Of a DNA stretch of 64,000 nt, positions 63,751 through 64,000 are shown piece after piece. The translations under genes were made by a program, and so were the position numbers. Positions within the stretch are counted from its first letter, which is position 1, and each line of letters begins with the position of its first letter. This DNA is from Enterovirga aerilata. GTDB lineage: Bacteria > Pseudomonadota > Alphaproteobacteria > Rhizobiales > Beijerinckiaceae. The notes under the pieces were generated by a model. It was not told the DNA's origin. It was given only the letters and a program-made list of their open reading frames with translations, and did no database searches. The DNA lies in the NCBI RefSeq assembly GCF_013044135.1, contig NZ_JABEPP010000002.1, positions 806,001 through 870,000 on the forward strand, written 5' to 3'.

Positions 63751-64000
63751 TTAGCTCTGCCCGGCCCGCAAGCCGTCCAGCATGGCGCGGATCCTCGCCG
63801 CGGCTTCGGCGAGCGCCGCCCTGTCCCGCCCGCGCGCGACGATCTGGTTCGTGAAGCCGGACGGCGAATAGGACGGGTAGGAGCCGATCGACAGGCCGGG
63901 ATAGGCCTTCGCGATCTCGCCGAGGCCGGCCGCGTAGAGCCCCTCCGGCAGCCCGGCAGCCTCGATCGTCTCGGAGAGGACCGGCTCGCCCTTCACCAGG
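63751..64000 (-). CDS. CinA/MoaB-domain protein (C-terminal part)
   Basis: The last 82 codons of a gene that runs off the right edge. The segment EIAKAYPGLSIGSYPSYSPS and the following NQIVARGRDRAALAEAAARI match the C-terminal half of the competence/damage-inducible protein A (CinA N-terminal, molybdopterin-binding fold) family. Only this tail is visible, so the catalytic or nucleotide-binding parts cannot be checked. It is convergent with ligD, with 3 bases between the stops. Confidence 0.7.
   Translation of the reverse strand, partial: LVKGEPVLSETIEAAGLPEGLYAAGLGEIAKAYPGLSIGSYPSYSPSGFTNQIVARGRDRAALAEAAARIRAMLDGLRAGQS

Overview
The window is chromosomal DNA of a high-GC alphaproteobacterium, most probably of the order Hyphomicrobiales (Rhizobiales). 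The evidence is the gene order: tRNA-Trp/secE/nusG/rplKAJL/rpoB, the pepA/lptF/lptG/lptD/pdxA/rsmA block, fabD/fabG/acpP/fabF/mltG/yicC/gmk, and rpoZ/rsh. Rhizobiales-type small families (DUF6894, the 'cyclase/dehydrase'-type membrane protein beside a zinc alcohol dehydrogenase) point the same way. No genus can be assigned from sequence alone. No rRNA, CRISPR array, intact insertion sequence, prophage or replication origin was seen.

Layout. 1-5065 (minus strand): transcription/translation operon tRNA-Trp, secE, nusG, rplK, rplA, rplJ, rplL and the first 287 codons of rpoB, with hairpin-rich spacers before rplK, rplJ and rpoB. 5140-14632: accessory genes that separate tRNA-Trp from the tRNA-Gly/tRNA-Tyr/rlmB group. 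They comprise an alpha/beta hydrolase, a small protein, a dienelactone-hydrolase-family enzyme, an NMT1/SsuA-type ABC importer with two binding proteins, two permeases and one ATPase, and a YtcJ-type amidohydrolase. A tRNA-Gly fragment lies at 6567-6599, and a decayed IS256-like transposase end lies beside the intact tRNA-Gly. Together these look like the traces of a tRNA-targeted island. 14799-21644: tRNA-Gly, tRNA-Tyr, rlmB, an MHS-type transporter, a DUF72 gene coupled to a tartrate/D-malate dehydrogenase, a frameshifted TctC/Bug binding protein and tRNA-Thr.

21937-37106: small proteins, then rpe, purB, a large DUF2235 hydrolase, a cyclopropane-fatty-acid synthase family gene, a zinc alcohol dehydrogenase with its membrane partner, icd, a GFA-domain protein, an orphan Bug protein, a lon C-terminal relic and several very small genes. 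37169-49724: S10 peptidase, holC, pepA, then lptF, lptG and lptD (LPS export), pdxA, rsmA and an SAF-domain oxidoreductase; surA is absent from its usual place between lptD and pdxA. 49728-56420 (minus): fatty-acid synthesis core plus mltG, yicC and gmk. 56634-64000: rpoZ, a long RelA/SpoT homologue, a malonyl-CoA synthetase-like ligase, ligD, and the 3' end of a CinA/MoaB-domain gene running off the window.

Most of the window is ordinary housekeeping DNA. The most unusual points are the probable tRNA-Gly-bounded island carrying a duplicated-component ABC importer, the multi-hairpin rplL-rpoB spacer, the missing surA, the broken Bug gene and lon relic, a dispersed palindromic repeat family, and several tiny membrane peptides with good ribosome binding sites.
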